From contig NZ_DF238987.1 in assembly GCF_000400995.2 (NCBI RefSeq), positions 1 through 55,417 on the forward strand: a stretch of 55,417 bases of DNA, in the 5' to 3' direction. The stretch comes from Acidovorax sp. MR-S7. GTDB lineage: Bacteria > Pseudomonadota > Gammaproteobacteria > Burkholderiales > Burkholderiaceae_C. The translations under genes and the position numbers were made by a program. Shown one piece after another: positions 14,096-22,871 of the stretch. Below the pieces are notes generated by a model. It did no database searches and had not been told where the DNA came from. It saw only the letters and a program-made list of their open reading frames with translations. Each line of letters opens with the position of its first letter. The first letter of the stretch is position 1.

Positions 14096-17000
14096 ATGCA
14101 CAGAGATCCGCAAGCCCGCCTCGCCCCTGCGGGGACCGTCCTCCCGTCCAACGAAGTCAGCCACGCGCTGGAACAGCGCCTGCGCAAGGAGACGCAGGCG
14201 GAGGTGATGTTCGACGCCGCCTCGCGCGGCCGCTACGCCACGGATGCGTCGATCTACCAGATCATGCCGGTGGGGGTCATGGTGCCGAAGACGGAGGACG
14301 ACATCGCCACCGCCCTGGCCGTCGCGCGCGAGCTGCAGGTGCCCGTGCTGCCGCGCGGCGGCGGCACCAGCCAGTGCGGCCAGACCACGGGCGCGGCGCT
14401 GGTGGTGGACAACACCAAGCACTTCCGCAAGGTGCTGCACGTCGATCCGCAGGCGGGCACGGCCACGGTGGAGCCCGGCATCGTGCTCGACCACCTCAAC
14501 GCGCAGCTCAAGCCGCACGGCCTGTGGTACCCGGTGGACGTGTCCACCAGCGCCCAGGCCACGCTGGGCGGCATGGCGGGCAACAATTCGTGCGGCTCGC
14601 GCTCCATCGCCTACGGCAACATGGTGCACAACGTGCTGGGCGCCAGCGCCTGGCTGTCCAGCGGCGAGCTGCTGGACTTCGGGCCCGTGGCAGCCTTGAG
14701 CGGGCGCGCGGCGGAGATCGCGGCCTTCGTGCGCGACCTGGCGGGCCAGCACCGCGCCGAGATCGAGGCGCGCTGGCCCAAGGTGATGCGCCGCGTGGCG
14801 GGCTACAACCTGGACATCTTCCACAACCAGAGCGAACGGCCCTACACCGCCGACGGCTCGGTGAACCTCGCGCACCTGCTCATCGGCTCCGAAGGCACGC
14901 TGGCCTATACGCGCGGCCTCACCCTGCAACTGGCCGAGCTGCCGCGCGCCAAGGTGCTGGGCGTGGTGAACTTCCCCACCTTCCACGCGGCGATGGACGC
15001 GGCGCAGCACATCGTCAAGCTCGGCCCCTGCGCGGTGGAGCTGGTGGACCGCACCATGATCGACCTGGCGCTCACCAACCCGGCCTTCCGCCCCACGATG
15101 CAGACGGCGCTGATCGACGGCACGCCCGCCGCCATCCTGCTCGTGGAATTCGCCGGGCCCGAGAAGGCCGGCCTGCGGCCCAAGCTCGACCAGCTCGTGG
15201 AGCTGATGGGCGACCTGGGCCTGCCCGGCAGCGTGGTGCGCATGCCCGAGGACGCGCCGCAGAAGAACCTGTGGGAGGTGCGCAAGGCCGGCCTGAACAT
15301 CATGATGAGCCTCAAGGGCGACGGCAAGCCGGTGAGCTTCATCGAGGACTGCGCCGTGCCCCTGGAGCACCTGGCCGAGTACACCGACGCGCTCACCGAG
15401 GTCTTCGCGCGCCACGGCACGCGCGGCACCTGGTACGCCCACGCCTCGGTGGGCACGCTGCACGTGCGCCCCATACTCGACATGCGCGTGGACGGCCCCG
15501 AGGGCGGCGCCGCCAAGATGCGCGCCATCGGCGAGGAGGCGGCGGAGCTGGTGCGCAAGTACAAGGGCGCCTACAGCGGCGAGCACGGCGACGGCCTGTG
15601 CCGCGGCGAGTGGATCGGGTGGCAGTTCGGCCCCGCGATCAACGAGGCCTTCCGCGCCATCAAGCAGCACATGGACCCGGTCGGCCTGTTCAACCCCGGC
15701 AAGATCATCGATCCGCCGCGCATGGACGACGGCGCGCTCTTCCGCTTCGCACCGCCCAGCGCGCCGCGGCCTTACCAGCGCATTCCCATCACGCCCGTGC
15801 TCGACTGGTCGGCCTGGAACGTGAACGCCGACCCGGTGACCGAGGAAGTCACCGCGCCCGGCACCGGCGGCGACGTGACCGGCGGCTTCGCCAAGGCCGT
15901 GGAGATGTGCAACAACAACGGCCACTGCCGCAAGTTCGACGCGGGCACCATGTGCCCGAGCTACCGCGTCACGCGCGACGAGCAGCACGCCACACGCGGG
16001 CGGGCCAACACGCTGCGCCTGGCGCTGTCGGGCCAGCTCGGCCCCGACGCCTTCACCAGCGAAGCCATGCGCGAAACCATGGACCTGTGCGTGGGCTGCA
16101 AGGGCTGCAAGCGCGACTGCCCCACGGGCGTGGACATGGCCAAGATGAAGATTGAATTCACCGCGCACTACAAGCGCCGCCACGGCCACACGCTCAAGGA
16201 CCGGCTCATCGCCCGCCTGCCCGAGTACGCCGCCAGCGCCAGCCGCATGCCCTGGCTCATGAACCTGCGCAACCGCGTGCCTGGCGCCGCCTGGCTGGGC
16301 GAGAAGCTGCTGGGCCTGTCGGCCCGCCGCAGCCTGCCCGCGTGGCGCAGCGACACCTTCTGGCGCATGCAGGAAGCCGACCGCGCGCTGTTCTCCAGCC
16401 ATGCCGACACGCTCGCCGCCGCCCGCACCACGGGCAAGGCTGCCGTGCTGTTCGTGGACACCTTCAACGGCACCTTCGAGACCGAGAACGCGCTGGCTGC
16501 CGCCCGCGTGCTGCACGCTGCCGGCTACGCCGTGCACACCGTCGAGAAGGGCCATGGCAGCCACCACTGCTGCGGCCGCACCTACCTGGCCGGGGGCATG
16601 GTGGAGGAGGCGCGCGAGCGCATGGAGCAGCTCATCGACGCGCTGCTGCCCCTGGCGCGCGAGGGCGTGGCCGTGGTGGGGTTGGAGCCCTCGTGCCTGC
16701 TCACGCTGCGCGACGAGGCGCTGGCCATGGGCCTGGGCGACAAGGCGGTCGCCGTGTCGCGGCAGGCACTGATGTTCGAGGAATTCGTCGCGCGCGAGGC
16801 CCAGGCCGGGCGCTTCGCACTCGCGCTGCGCCCCGCCGGGCGGCAGGTGCTGCTGCACGGCCACTGCCACCAGAAGGCGTTCGGCGCGGTCACGCCCATC
16901 ATGGAGGTGCTGGGGCTCATCCCCGAGACGCGCGCCGAGCTCATCGAAAGCTCCTGCTGCGGCATGGCCGGCAGCTTCGGCTACGAAGCCGCGCACATCG

Positions 17001-17170
17001 ACATCAGCATGCAGATGGCCGAGGCCAGCCTGCTGCCCGCCATCCGCAAGCAACCCGACGCCATCGTGGTGGCCGACGGCACGAGCTGCCGCCACCAGAT
17101 CGCCGACGGCGCCGCGCGCGAGGCCATCCACGTGGCGCGGCTGCTGGAATCGCTCATGGCTCGTTCTTGA
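14096..17170 (+). CDS. Large FAD-binding and Fe-S (YdiJ-like) 2-hydroxyacid dehydrogenase
   Basis: A protein of 1024 residues with three parts in order. First, an FAD_binding_4/GlcD-type flavoprotein (residues about 45-560; VLPRGGGTSQCGQTTG, GGMAGNNSCGSRS, GSEGTLAYTRGL, SGEHGDGLCRGEW). Second, an Fe-S region with CNNNGHCRKFDAGTMCP and CVGCKGCKRDCP. Third, a CCG region with HHCCGRTY and SSCCGMAGSFG. This architecture is that of E. coli YdiJ, a D-2-hydroxyglutarate dehydrogenase-type enzyme feeding electrons to the membrane. Start MHRDPQ at 14096 is chosen by family; ATG 14045 is possible. Divergent from tctCBA, so it probably oxidises the acid that system imports. Confidence 0.92.
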   Translation: MHRDPQARLAPAGTVLPSNEVSHALEQRLRKETQAEVMFDAASRGRYATDASIYQIMPVGVMVPKTEDDIATALAVARELQVPVLPRGGGTSQCGQTTGAALVVDNTKHFRKVLHVDPQAGTATVEPGIVLDHLNAQLKPHGLWYPVDVSTSAQATLGGMAGNNSCGSRSIAYGNMVHNVLGASAWLSSGELLDFGPVAALSGRAAEIAAFVRDLAGQHRAEIEARWPKVMRRVAGYNLDIFHNQSERPYTADGSVNLAHLLIGSEGTLAYTRGLTLQLAELPRAKVLGVVNFPTFHAAMDAAQHIVKLGPCAVELVDRTMIDLALTNPAFRPTMQTALIDGTPAAILLVEFAGPEKAGLRPKLDQLVELMGDLGLPGSVVRMPEDAPQKNLWEVRKAGLNIMMSLKGDGKPVSFIEDCAVPLEHLAEYTDALTEVFARHGTRGTWYAHASVGTLHVRPILDMRVDGPEGGAAKMRAIGEEAAELVRKYKGAYSGEHGDGLCRGEWIGWQFGPAINEAFRAIKQHMDPVGLFNPGKIIDPPRMDDGALFRFAPPSAPRPYQRIPITPVLDWSAWNVNADPVTEEVTAPGTGGDVTGGFAKAVEMCNNNGHCRKFDAGTMCPSYRVTRDEQHATRGRANTLRLALSGQLGPDAFTSEAMRETMDLCVGCKGCKRDCPTGVDMAKMKIEFTAHYKRRHGHTLKDRLIARLPEYAASASRMPWLMNLRNRVPGAAWLGEKLLGLSARRSLPAWRSDTFWRMQEADRALFSSHADTLAAARTTGKAAVLFVDTFNGTFETENALAAARVLHAAGYAVHTVEKGHGSHHCCGRTYLAGGMVEEARERMEQLIDALLPLAREGVAVVGLEPSCLLTLRDEALAMGLGDKAVAVSRQALMFEEFVAREAQAGRFALALRPAGRQVLLHGHCHQKAFGAVTPIMEVLGLIPETRAELIESSCCGMAGSFGYEAAHIDISMQMAEASLLPAIRKQPDAIVVADGTSCRHQIADGAAREAIHVARLLESLMARS

Positions 17171-17192
17171 AAAAACATCAAAATCCGGCCCC

Positions 17193-17245
17193 AGCGCTTA
17201 TACAGCAAGCGCTAGCAGCTATATAAAACATAGCTGCTAGCGCTT
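17193..17245. repeat. Dispersed hairpin repeat, family A, copy 2 (perfect 16-bp stem)
   Basis: AAGCGCTAGCAGCTAT (17207-17222) pairs perfectly with ATAGCTGCTAGCGCTT (17230-17245) around a 7-base loop, preceded by AGCGCTTATACAGC. It begins 22 bases past the oxidoreductase stop and could also act as a terminator, although no T tract follows. Confidence 0.8.
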
Positions 17246-17333
17246 TCCCTCTCGACACCCGCGCCGGGGCTCGCACAATGCGCCGCCAGCCCCTTGCACT
17301 TCTTTTCTTCCACCGCGCGGGCTGCCCTTATCC

Positions 17334-19004
17334 ATGAGCGACACCACCTTCGACTACATCATCATCGGCGGCGGCACGGCCGGCGCCCTGCTGGCCAACC
17401 GCCTGTCGGCCGACGCGAGGAACCGCGTGCTGCTCGTGGAGGCCGGCCGCAAGGACGACTACCACTGGATCCACATCCCCGTGGGCTACCTCTACTGCAT
17501 CGGCAACCCGCGCACCGACTGGCTCTACCAGACCGAGCCCGACGCGGGCCTGAACGGCCGCCAGCTGCGCTACCCGCGCGGCAAGACGCTGGGCGGCTGC
17601 AGCAGCATCAACGGCATGATCTACATGCGCGGCCAGGCGCGCGACTACGACCAGTGGGCGCAGATCACCGGCGACGACGCCTGGCGCTGGGACAACGTGC
17701 TGCCCGCCTTCCGCCGCCACGAAGACCACTGGCGCCTGGACCGCCCCGAGGGCGTGAACGAGAATTTCAAGCGCCTGCACGGCAGCAAGACCACCGGCGG
17801 CGGCGGCGAGTGGCGCGTGGAGAAGCAGCGCCTGCGCTGGGACGTGCTGGACGCCTTCGCCCAGGCCGCACAGCAGGCCGGCATCCCCGCCACCGACGAC
17901 TTCAACGGCGGCGACAACGAGGGCGTGGGCTACTTCGAGGTCAACCAGAAGGCCGGCTGGCGCTGGAACACCGCCAAGGCCTTCCTGCGCCCCACCTGCT
18001 ACGGCCGGCCGAACTTCGAGATGTGGACCTCGGCGCAGGCCTCGCGCCTGCTCATCGAGACGCAGGCCGACGGCAGCCGCCGCTGCACCGGCGTGCAGGT
18101 CTGGACGGGCGAGGAGATGGTCACCGCCCACGCGCAGCGCGAGGTGATCCTGAGCGCGGGCGCGGTCAATTCGCCGCAGCTCCTGCAGCTCTCGGGCATC
18201 GGCCCCGGCGCGCTGCTGCAGCGCCACGGCATCGCGGTGGTGCACGACCTGCCCGGCGTGGGTGCCAACCTGCAGGACCACCTGCAGATCCGCGCCGTCT
18301 ACAAGGTCAAGGGCGTGCCCACGCTGAACGCGCTGGCCGGCACGCTGCTGGGCAAGGCGCGCATCGGGCTCGAATACGCATGGAAGCGCAGCGGGCCGAT
18401 GAGCATGGCGCCCTCGCAGCTCGGCGCCTTCACGCGCAGCGACCCGGACCGGCCGCACGCCAACATCCAGTACCACGTGCAGCCGCTGTCGCTCGAAGCC
18501 TTCGGCGAGCCGCTGCACGGCTTCCCCGCGTTCACCGCCAGCGTGTGCAACCTCAACCCCACGAGCCGGGGCAGCGTGCAGATCAAGAGCGCCGACTTCA
18601 AGGCCGCGCCCGCCATCGCGCCCAACTACCTCTCCACCCCCGAGGACCGGCAGGTGGCCGCCGACAGCCTGCGCGTCACGCGGCGCATCGTGGCCCAGCC
18701 CGCGCTCGCGCCCTACCAGCCCGAGGAATACAAGCCCGGCCCGCAGTACCAGAGCGACGAGGACCTGGCCCGCCTGGCGGGCGACATCGCCACCACCATC
18801 TTCCACCCCGTGGGCACCACCCGCATGGGCCGCGCCGACGACCCGATGGCCGTGCTGGACGCGCAGATGCGCGTGCGCGGCATCCAGGGCCTGCGCGTGA
18901 TCGATGCCGGCGCCATGCCCACCATCACCAGCGGCAACACCAACTCGCCCACGCTGATGATGGCCGAGAAGGCGGCCGAATGGATCCGCGCGCAGCCGCG
19001 CTGA
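17334..19004 (+). CDS. GMC-family FAD oxidoreductase (choline dehydrogenase-like)
   Basis: A 556-residue enzyme with the N-terminal dinucleotide fold YIIIGGGTAGALLANRLS and an acidic end to beta-2 (LLVEAG). It has the GMC signature RGKTLGGCSSINGMIYMRGQ, the second signature GAVNSPQLLQLSGIGP, and the C-terminal active-site pair His (FHPVGTTRMG) and Asn (GNTNSPTLM). It oxidises an alcohol, passing electrons to FAD. No targeting signal is seen. It lies downstream of the YdiJ-like gene across a repeat and may be co-expressed; the substrate is unknown. No clear ribosome site precedes the ATG. Confidence 0.92.
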   Translation: MSDTTFDYIIIGGGTAGALLANRLSADARNRVLLVEAGRKDDYHWIHIPVGYLYCIGNPRTDWLYQTEPDAGLNGRQLRYPRGKTLGGCSSINGMIYMRGQARDYDQWAQITGDDAWRWDNVLPAFRRHEDHWRLDRPEGVNENFKRLHGSKTTGGGGEWRVEKQRLRWDVLDAFAQAAQQAGIPATDDFNGGDNEGVGYFEVNQKAGWRWNTAKAFLRPTCYGRPNFEMWTSAQASRLLIETQADGSRRCTGVQVWTGEEMVTAHAQREVILSAGAVNSPQLLQLSGIGPGALLQRHGIAVVHDLPGVGANLQDHLQIRAVYKVKGVPTLNALAGTLLGKARIGLEYAWKRSGPMSMAPSQLGAFTRSDPDRPHANIQYHVQPLSLEAFGEPLHGFPAFTASVCNLNPTSRGSVQIKSADFKAAPAIAPNYLSTPEDRQVAADSLRVTRRIVAQPALAPYQPEEYKPGPQYQSDEDLARLAGDIATTIFHPVGTTRMGRADDPMAVLDAQMRVRGIQGLRVIDAGAMPTITSGNTNSPTLMMAEKAAEWIRAQPR

Positions 19005-19011
19005 GTGCCTT

Positions 19012-19302
19012 CTAGCGGATGCCGCCCACGTAGCGCGGCGCGGGAGCCTCCCGCCGCTCCAGCAGGGGCTTGCGCGCGCTCGCCTCGGCCAGTGCCTCGG
19101 CCGTGGCGCGCTCCAGCTTGGCGGCCCATTCGGCCAGCTCGGGCGCATCGTCCTGCTGGGCACGCTGGCGCGCGAAGCGGATGATCTCCTGCGCATAGTC
19201 GGCGTTGGCCGCCATCCATTCGGTGTCGGTCACCCGCCCCGTCCTGCGCCGCAGCAGCACGTGCAGGTGGGCGGCGATGGCCAGTCTGTCGCTGTCGTTC
19301 AT
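19012..19302 (-). CDS. Small conserved-looking hypothetical protein downstream of amtB
   Basis: A 96-residue soluble, helical, Ala/Glu/Arg-rich product (MNDSDRLAIAAHLHVLLRRRTGRVTDTEWM...) with GAGGAG 5 bases before the ATG. It starts 9 bases after the amtB stop, so it is almost certainly in the amtB transcript and under nitrogen control. It is not a PII protein (no T-loop or ATP-site motifs). I do not recognise the family. Confidence 0.72.
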   Translation of the reverse strand: MNDSDRLAIAAHLHVLLRRRTGRVTDTEWMAANADYAQEIIRFARQRAQQDDAPELAEWAAKLERATAEALAEASARKPLLERREAPAPRYVGGIR

Positions 19303-19311
19303 GTCCGCTCC

Positions 19312-20643
19312 TCAACCGCCCACGCGCTCGCGGTGCTGCGAAAGGTCCAGTCCCGCGGCCTCGCCCTCCTCGTCCACGCGCAGGCCCAGGGCGAAGTCCA
19401 CCATCCAGAGCAGCACCAAGGAGGCCGCCAGGCTGAAGGCCAGCACCGCGCCCACGCTCAGGGCCTGGGTGAGCACGTTGCCCTCCACGCCGCCCACGGT
19501 GCGGCTGGCGAACACGCCCGTGAGCAGCGAGCCCACGATGCCGCCCACGCCGTGCACGCCGAAGACGTCGAGCGAATCGTCTGCGCCCAGCAGGCGCTTG
19601 AGGGCCGTGGCGCCCCAGTAGCAGGCCAGCCCGGCCACGGCGCCGATGGCGAGCGCCGCGCGCGGCGTGACGAAGCCGGCCGCCGGCGTGATGGCCACCA
19701 GCCCCGCCACCAGCCCGGAGCACAGCCCCAGCAGCGAAGGCTTGCCGCGCAGCACGGCCTCGCCCAGCATCCAGGCCAGCGCGCCGGCCGCCGCGGCGAT
19801 GTGCGTCACCGCCATCGCCAGGCCCGCGCGCCCGTCCGCGGCCAGTGCGGAGCCGGCATTGAAGCCGAACCAGCCCACCCACAGCAGCGCCGCCCCCGCC
19901 ATGGTGAAGCCCAGGTTGTAGGGCTCGAAGGCCTCGCGCCCGTAGCCGCGCCGGGGGCCCAGGTACCACGCGCAGGCCAGCCCCGCCGCGCCGGCGTTGA
20001 CGTGCACCACCGCGCCGCCGGCGAAGTCCAGCGCGCCCATGCGCGCCAGCCAGCCGCCCGGCTCCCACACCCAGTGCGCGATGGGTGCGTAGACCAGCAG
20101 CGACCACAGCCCGATGAAGACCAGCATCGGCGCGAAGCGCATGCGCTCCACGAAGGCGCCCACGACCAGCGCCGCCGTGATGATGGCGAAGGTGAGCTGG
20201 AACATGGCGTAGACCGACTCGGGGATGTGCGGCGCCACGTGGCTCACGGCCACGCGCCCTGCCGCCAGGTCGAACTGCAGGCCGTCGAACCCCATGCGCG
20301 CGAACCCGCCCAGCCAGGCCGTGTCCGGGGTGAAGGCCAGCGAGTAGCCCGCCGCGAACCACAGCACGCTGACCAGCGCGGCGATGGCCACCACGCTGGC
20401 CATGGTGTTGAGCACGTTCTTGCGCCGCACCATGCCGGCGTAGAACAGCGCCACGCCCGGCAGCGTCATGAGCAGCACTAGCGCCGTGGCCGTGAGCATC
20501 CAGCCCGTGTCGGCCGCGCTGAGCGCCTGCGCGTCCACCATGCCGGGCCGCACGGGCGCGCCCGCGGCCTGCGCCTGCACGGCGCAGGGCAGCAGCCCCC
20601 AGCCCGCCACTCCCACCAGGACCCCATGCCATCCGTACCGCAT
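19312..20643 (-). CDS. amtB: Ammonium transporter AmtB
   Basis: A 443-residue Amt protein with a cleavable signal peptide (ends VQAQA) and 11 membrane segments. Hallmarks: DTGWMLTATALVLLMTLPGVALFYAGMVRRKNVL, the twin-His segments (DFAGGAVVHVNAGAAGLA and FGVHGVGGIVGSLLTG) and WVGWFGFNAGSAL. It conducts NH3/NH4+ across the inner membrane under nitrogen limitation. AAGGAGGG 5 bases upstream sets ATG 20643. A sigma-54 promoter and an NtrC-like site lie upstream. The usual partner glnK is not adjacent; a 96-residue unknown follows instead. Confidence 0.96.
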   Translation of the reverse strand: MRYGWHGVLVGVAGWGLLPCAVQAQAAGAPVRPGMVDAQALSAADTGWMLTATALVLLMTLPGVALFYAGMVRRKNVLNTMASVVAIAALVSVLWFAAGYSLAFTPDTAWLGGFARMGFDGLQFDLAAGRVAVSHVAPHIPESVYAMFQLTFAIITAALVVGAFVERMRFAPMLVFIGLWSLLVYAPIAHWVWEPGGWLARMGALDFAGGAVVHVNAGAAGLACAWYLGPRRGYGREAFEPYNLGFTMAGAALLWVGWFGFNAGSALAADGRAGLAMAVTHIAAAAGALAWMLGEAVLRGKPSLLGLCSGLVAGLVAITPAAGFVTPRAALAIGAVAGLACYWGATALKRLLGADDSLDVFGVHGVGGIVGSLLTGVFASRTVGGVEGNVLTQALSVGAVLAFSLAASLVLLWMVDFALGLRVDEEGEAAGLDLSQHRERVGG

Positions 20644-20677
20644 CGCTCGCCCTCCTTGTAACGTCGGGAAACGCATC

Positions 20678-20692
20678 GCACAAGTTGTGCCA
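20678..20692 (-). promoter_or_regulatory. Sigma-54 (-24/-12) promoter of amtB
   Basis: On the minus strand TGGCACAACTTGTGC fits the consensus TGGCAC-N5-TTGC with correct GG-to-GC spacing and one mismatch. It is about 35 bases upstream of the amtB ATG, leaving a short leader that includes the ribosome site. Confidence 0.85.
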
Positions 20693-20755
20693 AACGGGAA
20701 AACGAGAGGTATCGGGGAGCGGGCGCCCTGTCCAGGGGGTGCGGGAAATCACCGA

Positions 20756-20772
20756 TGCACCATCGGGGTGCG
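20756..20772. promoter_or_regulatory. NtrC-like enhancer site upstream of amtB
   Basis: TGCACCATCGGGGTGCG is a dyad (TGCACC-N5-GGTGCG) with one base difference from the classic NtrC site TGCACC-N5-GGTGCA. It lies about 65-80 bases upstream of the -24 element, a normal distance for an activator of sigma-54 polymerase. Confidence 0.75.
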
Positions 20773-20897
20773 AGGGTTACATTGCATGCACTCGAAGCGC
20801 GCCTCGGCACGCCACACGAGGGGACCGAGGAGACAGCCCTAAATTCCAAGAACACACAATCATTAGCATCCGCGTCGAGATGCTCGCAATTCCCAAG

Positions 20898-20925
20898 GCA
20901 CCTGTGACCCAGGTGCTTTTTTTTT
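20898..20925 (+). terminator. Orphan rho-independent terminator (possible small RNA or attenuator end)
   Basis: GCACCTG (20898-20904) pairs with CAGGTGC (20910-20916), 5-base loop, then nine T (20917-20925). No plus-strand gene lies upstream in the 334-bp amtB-TSUP spacer, so it must end either a short unannotated RNA starting somewhere in 20770-20880 or a leader of the downstream TSUP gene. Apart from this terminator and the amtB control sites I see nothing else in the spacer. Confidence 0.75.
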
Positions 20926-20977
20926 GTCCTCCGGCACCGCCCCGGGCGGGCTGCAGGGCGGTGCGACAATCCGGCGG

Positions 20978-21736
20978 ATGGAATGGATCATCGTCTCGCT
21001 GGCCTCGCTGCTGGCTGGTTTCGTGGACGCGATCGTCGGCGGAGGCGGTCTGATCCTGCTGCCGGCCCTGTTCGCCACCTTCCCCGCCGCCCCGCCCGCC
21101 ACGCTGCTGGGCACCAACAAGAGCGCCGCCATCTGGGGCACGGGCGTGGCCGCCTGGCAGTTCAGCCGCCGCGTGCGGATGCGCTGGCCGGCCATGCTGC
21201 CGGCGGCGCTGGCCAGCTTCGCCGGCGCCTTCGCCGGGGCGTGGGTGGTCACCCTGATCTCGGCGGACTTCCTGCGCAAGCTGCTGCCCGTGGTGCTGGC
21301 CGGTTTGCTGCTCTACACCCTGGCGCGCAAGGACCTCGGCCGCGAGCACGCCCCACGCTTCGCGGCGCGCCGGGAAACCCTGGCGGCCAGCCTGATCGGG
21401 GTGCTGATCGGTTTCTACGACGGCTTCTTCGGCCCCGGCACGGGCAGCTTCTTCGTCTTCCTGTTCGTGCGCGTGCTGGGCTACGACTTCCTGAACGCCT
21501 CGGTGTCGGCCAAGCTGCTGAACCTGGCCACCAACCTGGCGGCGCTGATCCTGTTCACGCTCAAGGGCCACGTGTGGTGGCACATCGCGCTGCCGCTGGC
21601 CGTGGCCAACGTGGTCGGCAGCGTGCTGGGCACGCACCTGGCGCTCAAGCACGGGGCGGGCTTCGTGCGCGGCATCTTCATCCTGGTGGTGGGGCTGCTG
21701 ATCCTCAAGACCGGGTACGACGCATTCCTACGCTGA
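20978..21736 (+). CDS. TSUP (TauE/SafE) family membrane transporter
   Basis: A 252-residue protein with about eight membrane segments in two repeats. It has the family's Gly-rich first-helix motif GFVDAIVGGGGLILLPAL and its counterpart GFYDGFFGPGTGSFFVFLFV, plus LGTNKSAAIWGT. TSUP proteins export or import sulfite, sulfoacetate or other organosulfur anions; the substrate is not decidable here. It starts 52 bases after an intrinsic terminator, so its expression may depend on read-through or on an unidentified short promoter. Confidence 0.9.
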   Translation: MEWIIVSLASLLAGFVDAIVGGGGLILLPALFATFPAAPPATLLGTNKSAAIWGTGVAAWQFSRRVRMRWPAMLPAALASFAGAFAGAWVVTLISADFLRKLLPVVLAGLLLYTLARKDLGREHAPRFAARRETLAASLIGVLIGFYDGFFGPGTGSFFVFLFVRVLGYDFLNASVSAKLLNLATNLAALILFTLKGHVWWHIALPLAVANVVGSVLGTHLALKHGAGFVRGIFILVVGLLILKTGYDAFLR

Positions 21737-21795
21737 CGAAGCGCCCGCGGGTGCAGCATGCCCCTTTCGTTCCACCCCACCTGCCGGAGAAGCCC

Positions 21796-22707
21796 ATGCC
21801 TGCCCTGACCTTGATCGGCGCGCCCACCGACGTGGGCGCCAGCGTGCTCGGCGCCAGCATGGGCCCGGACGCGCTGCGCATCGCGGGCATCGCCCGTGCG
21901 CTGCGCGAGCGGGGCTTTACCGTGCGCGACATCGGCAACCTGGCCGGCCCGGGCAATCCGCAGGACGCGCCCTCGGAGGGATTTCGCCACCTGGCCGAGG
22001 TGGTAGCCTGGAACCAGGCGGTCTTCGCCGCCACGCACGCTGCCCTGGAGGCCGGCGAGTTGCCGCTGCTGATGGGCGGCGACCACTGCCTGGCGATCGG
22101 CTCCATCAGCGCCGTGGCCCGGCACTGCCGCGCGCGCGGCAAGCGGCTGAAAGTGCTCTGGTTCGACGCCCATGCCGACGCCAACACGCCCGACACCACC
22201 CCCAGCGGCAACCTGCACGGCATGCCCGTGGCCTGCCTGCTGGGCCAGGGCCCGCAGGCGCTCACGCAGCTGGCCGGCAGCGGCCCGGCCCTGCACGCGG
22301 GCGAAATCGCCCAGGTCGGCGTGCGCAGCGTGGACCCGAACGAAAAGCGCTTCGTGGACGAGCACGGCATCGAGGTGTTCGACATGCGCACCATCGACGA
22401 GCTGGGCATGCGCGCCGTGATGCAGGCTGCCCTGAAGGACGTGGACCGGGACACGCACCTGCACGTGAGCTTCGACATGGACTGCCTGGACCCCTCCGTG
22501 GCCCCCGGCGTGGGCACGGCCGTGCGCGGCGGCCCCACCTACCGCGAGACGCAGCTGTGCATGGAGATGCTGGCCGACAGCGGCGCGCTCGGCTCGGCCG
22601 ACCTGGTGGAGCTGAACCCGGCGCTGGACGTGCGCAACCAGACGGCCGAACTGGCCGTGGACCTCCTGGAGAGCCTGTTCGGCAAGTCCACGCTGATGCG
22701 GATGTGA
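21796..22707 (+). CDS. rocF: Arginase (ureohydrolase family)
   Basis: A 303-residue ureohydrolase with the binuclear manganese motifs GGDHCLAIG (usually GGDHS), DAHADANTPD and SFDMDCLDPSVAPGVGT, plus SGNLHGMPVA, which contacts the substrate alpha-amino group in arginases and separates them from agmatinases. It cleaves L-arginine to ornithine and urea. GGAGAAG upstream supports ATG 21796. The genes downstream encode a polar amino-acid ABC importer, which fits arginine or ornithine uptake. The Cys in GGDHC is a small deviation in a Mn-site neighbour. Confidence 0.93.
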   Translation: MPALTLIGAPTDVGASVLGASMGPDALRIAGIARALRERGFTVRDIGNLAGPGNPQDAPSEGFRHLAEVVAWNQAVFAATHAALEAGELPLLMGGDHCLAIGSISAVARHCRARGKRLKVLWFDAHADANTPDTTPSGNLHGMPVACLLGQGPQALTQLAGSGPALHAGEIAQVGVRSVDPNEKRFVDEHGIEVFDMRTIDELGMRAVMQAALKDVDRDTHLHVSFDMDCLDPSVAPGVGTAVRGGPTYRETQLCMEMLADSGALGSADLVELNPALDVRNQTAELAVDLLESLFGKSTLMRM

Positions 22708-22805
22708 CAGGGTTTGTGGCGATGCGCGCCGCCCAGGCGGGCTCCCTATAATGTGACCGCCTCGTGACGCGCCCCACCCGGGCCCCTTTGCGCGGGCAAC
22801 GGTTT

Positions 22806-22837
22806 TCCGGCTTGTGATCCGCAAGGCCGGATTTTTT
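22806..22837 (+). terminator. Rho-independent terminator between rocF and the ABC transporter genes
   Basis: TCCGGCTT (22806-22813) pairs with AAGGCCGGA (22823-22831, one bulge), followed by six T. It is 99 bases past the rocF stop but also 54 bases downstream of a perfect TATAAT (22747-22752). It is therefore either the rocF terminator or an attenuator in the leader of the transporter operon. No -35 of good quality accompanies the TATAAT. Confidence 0.75.
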
Positions 22838-22871
22838 GTACCTGAAAACACTCCCACGCAGGAACACGTTC

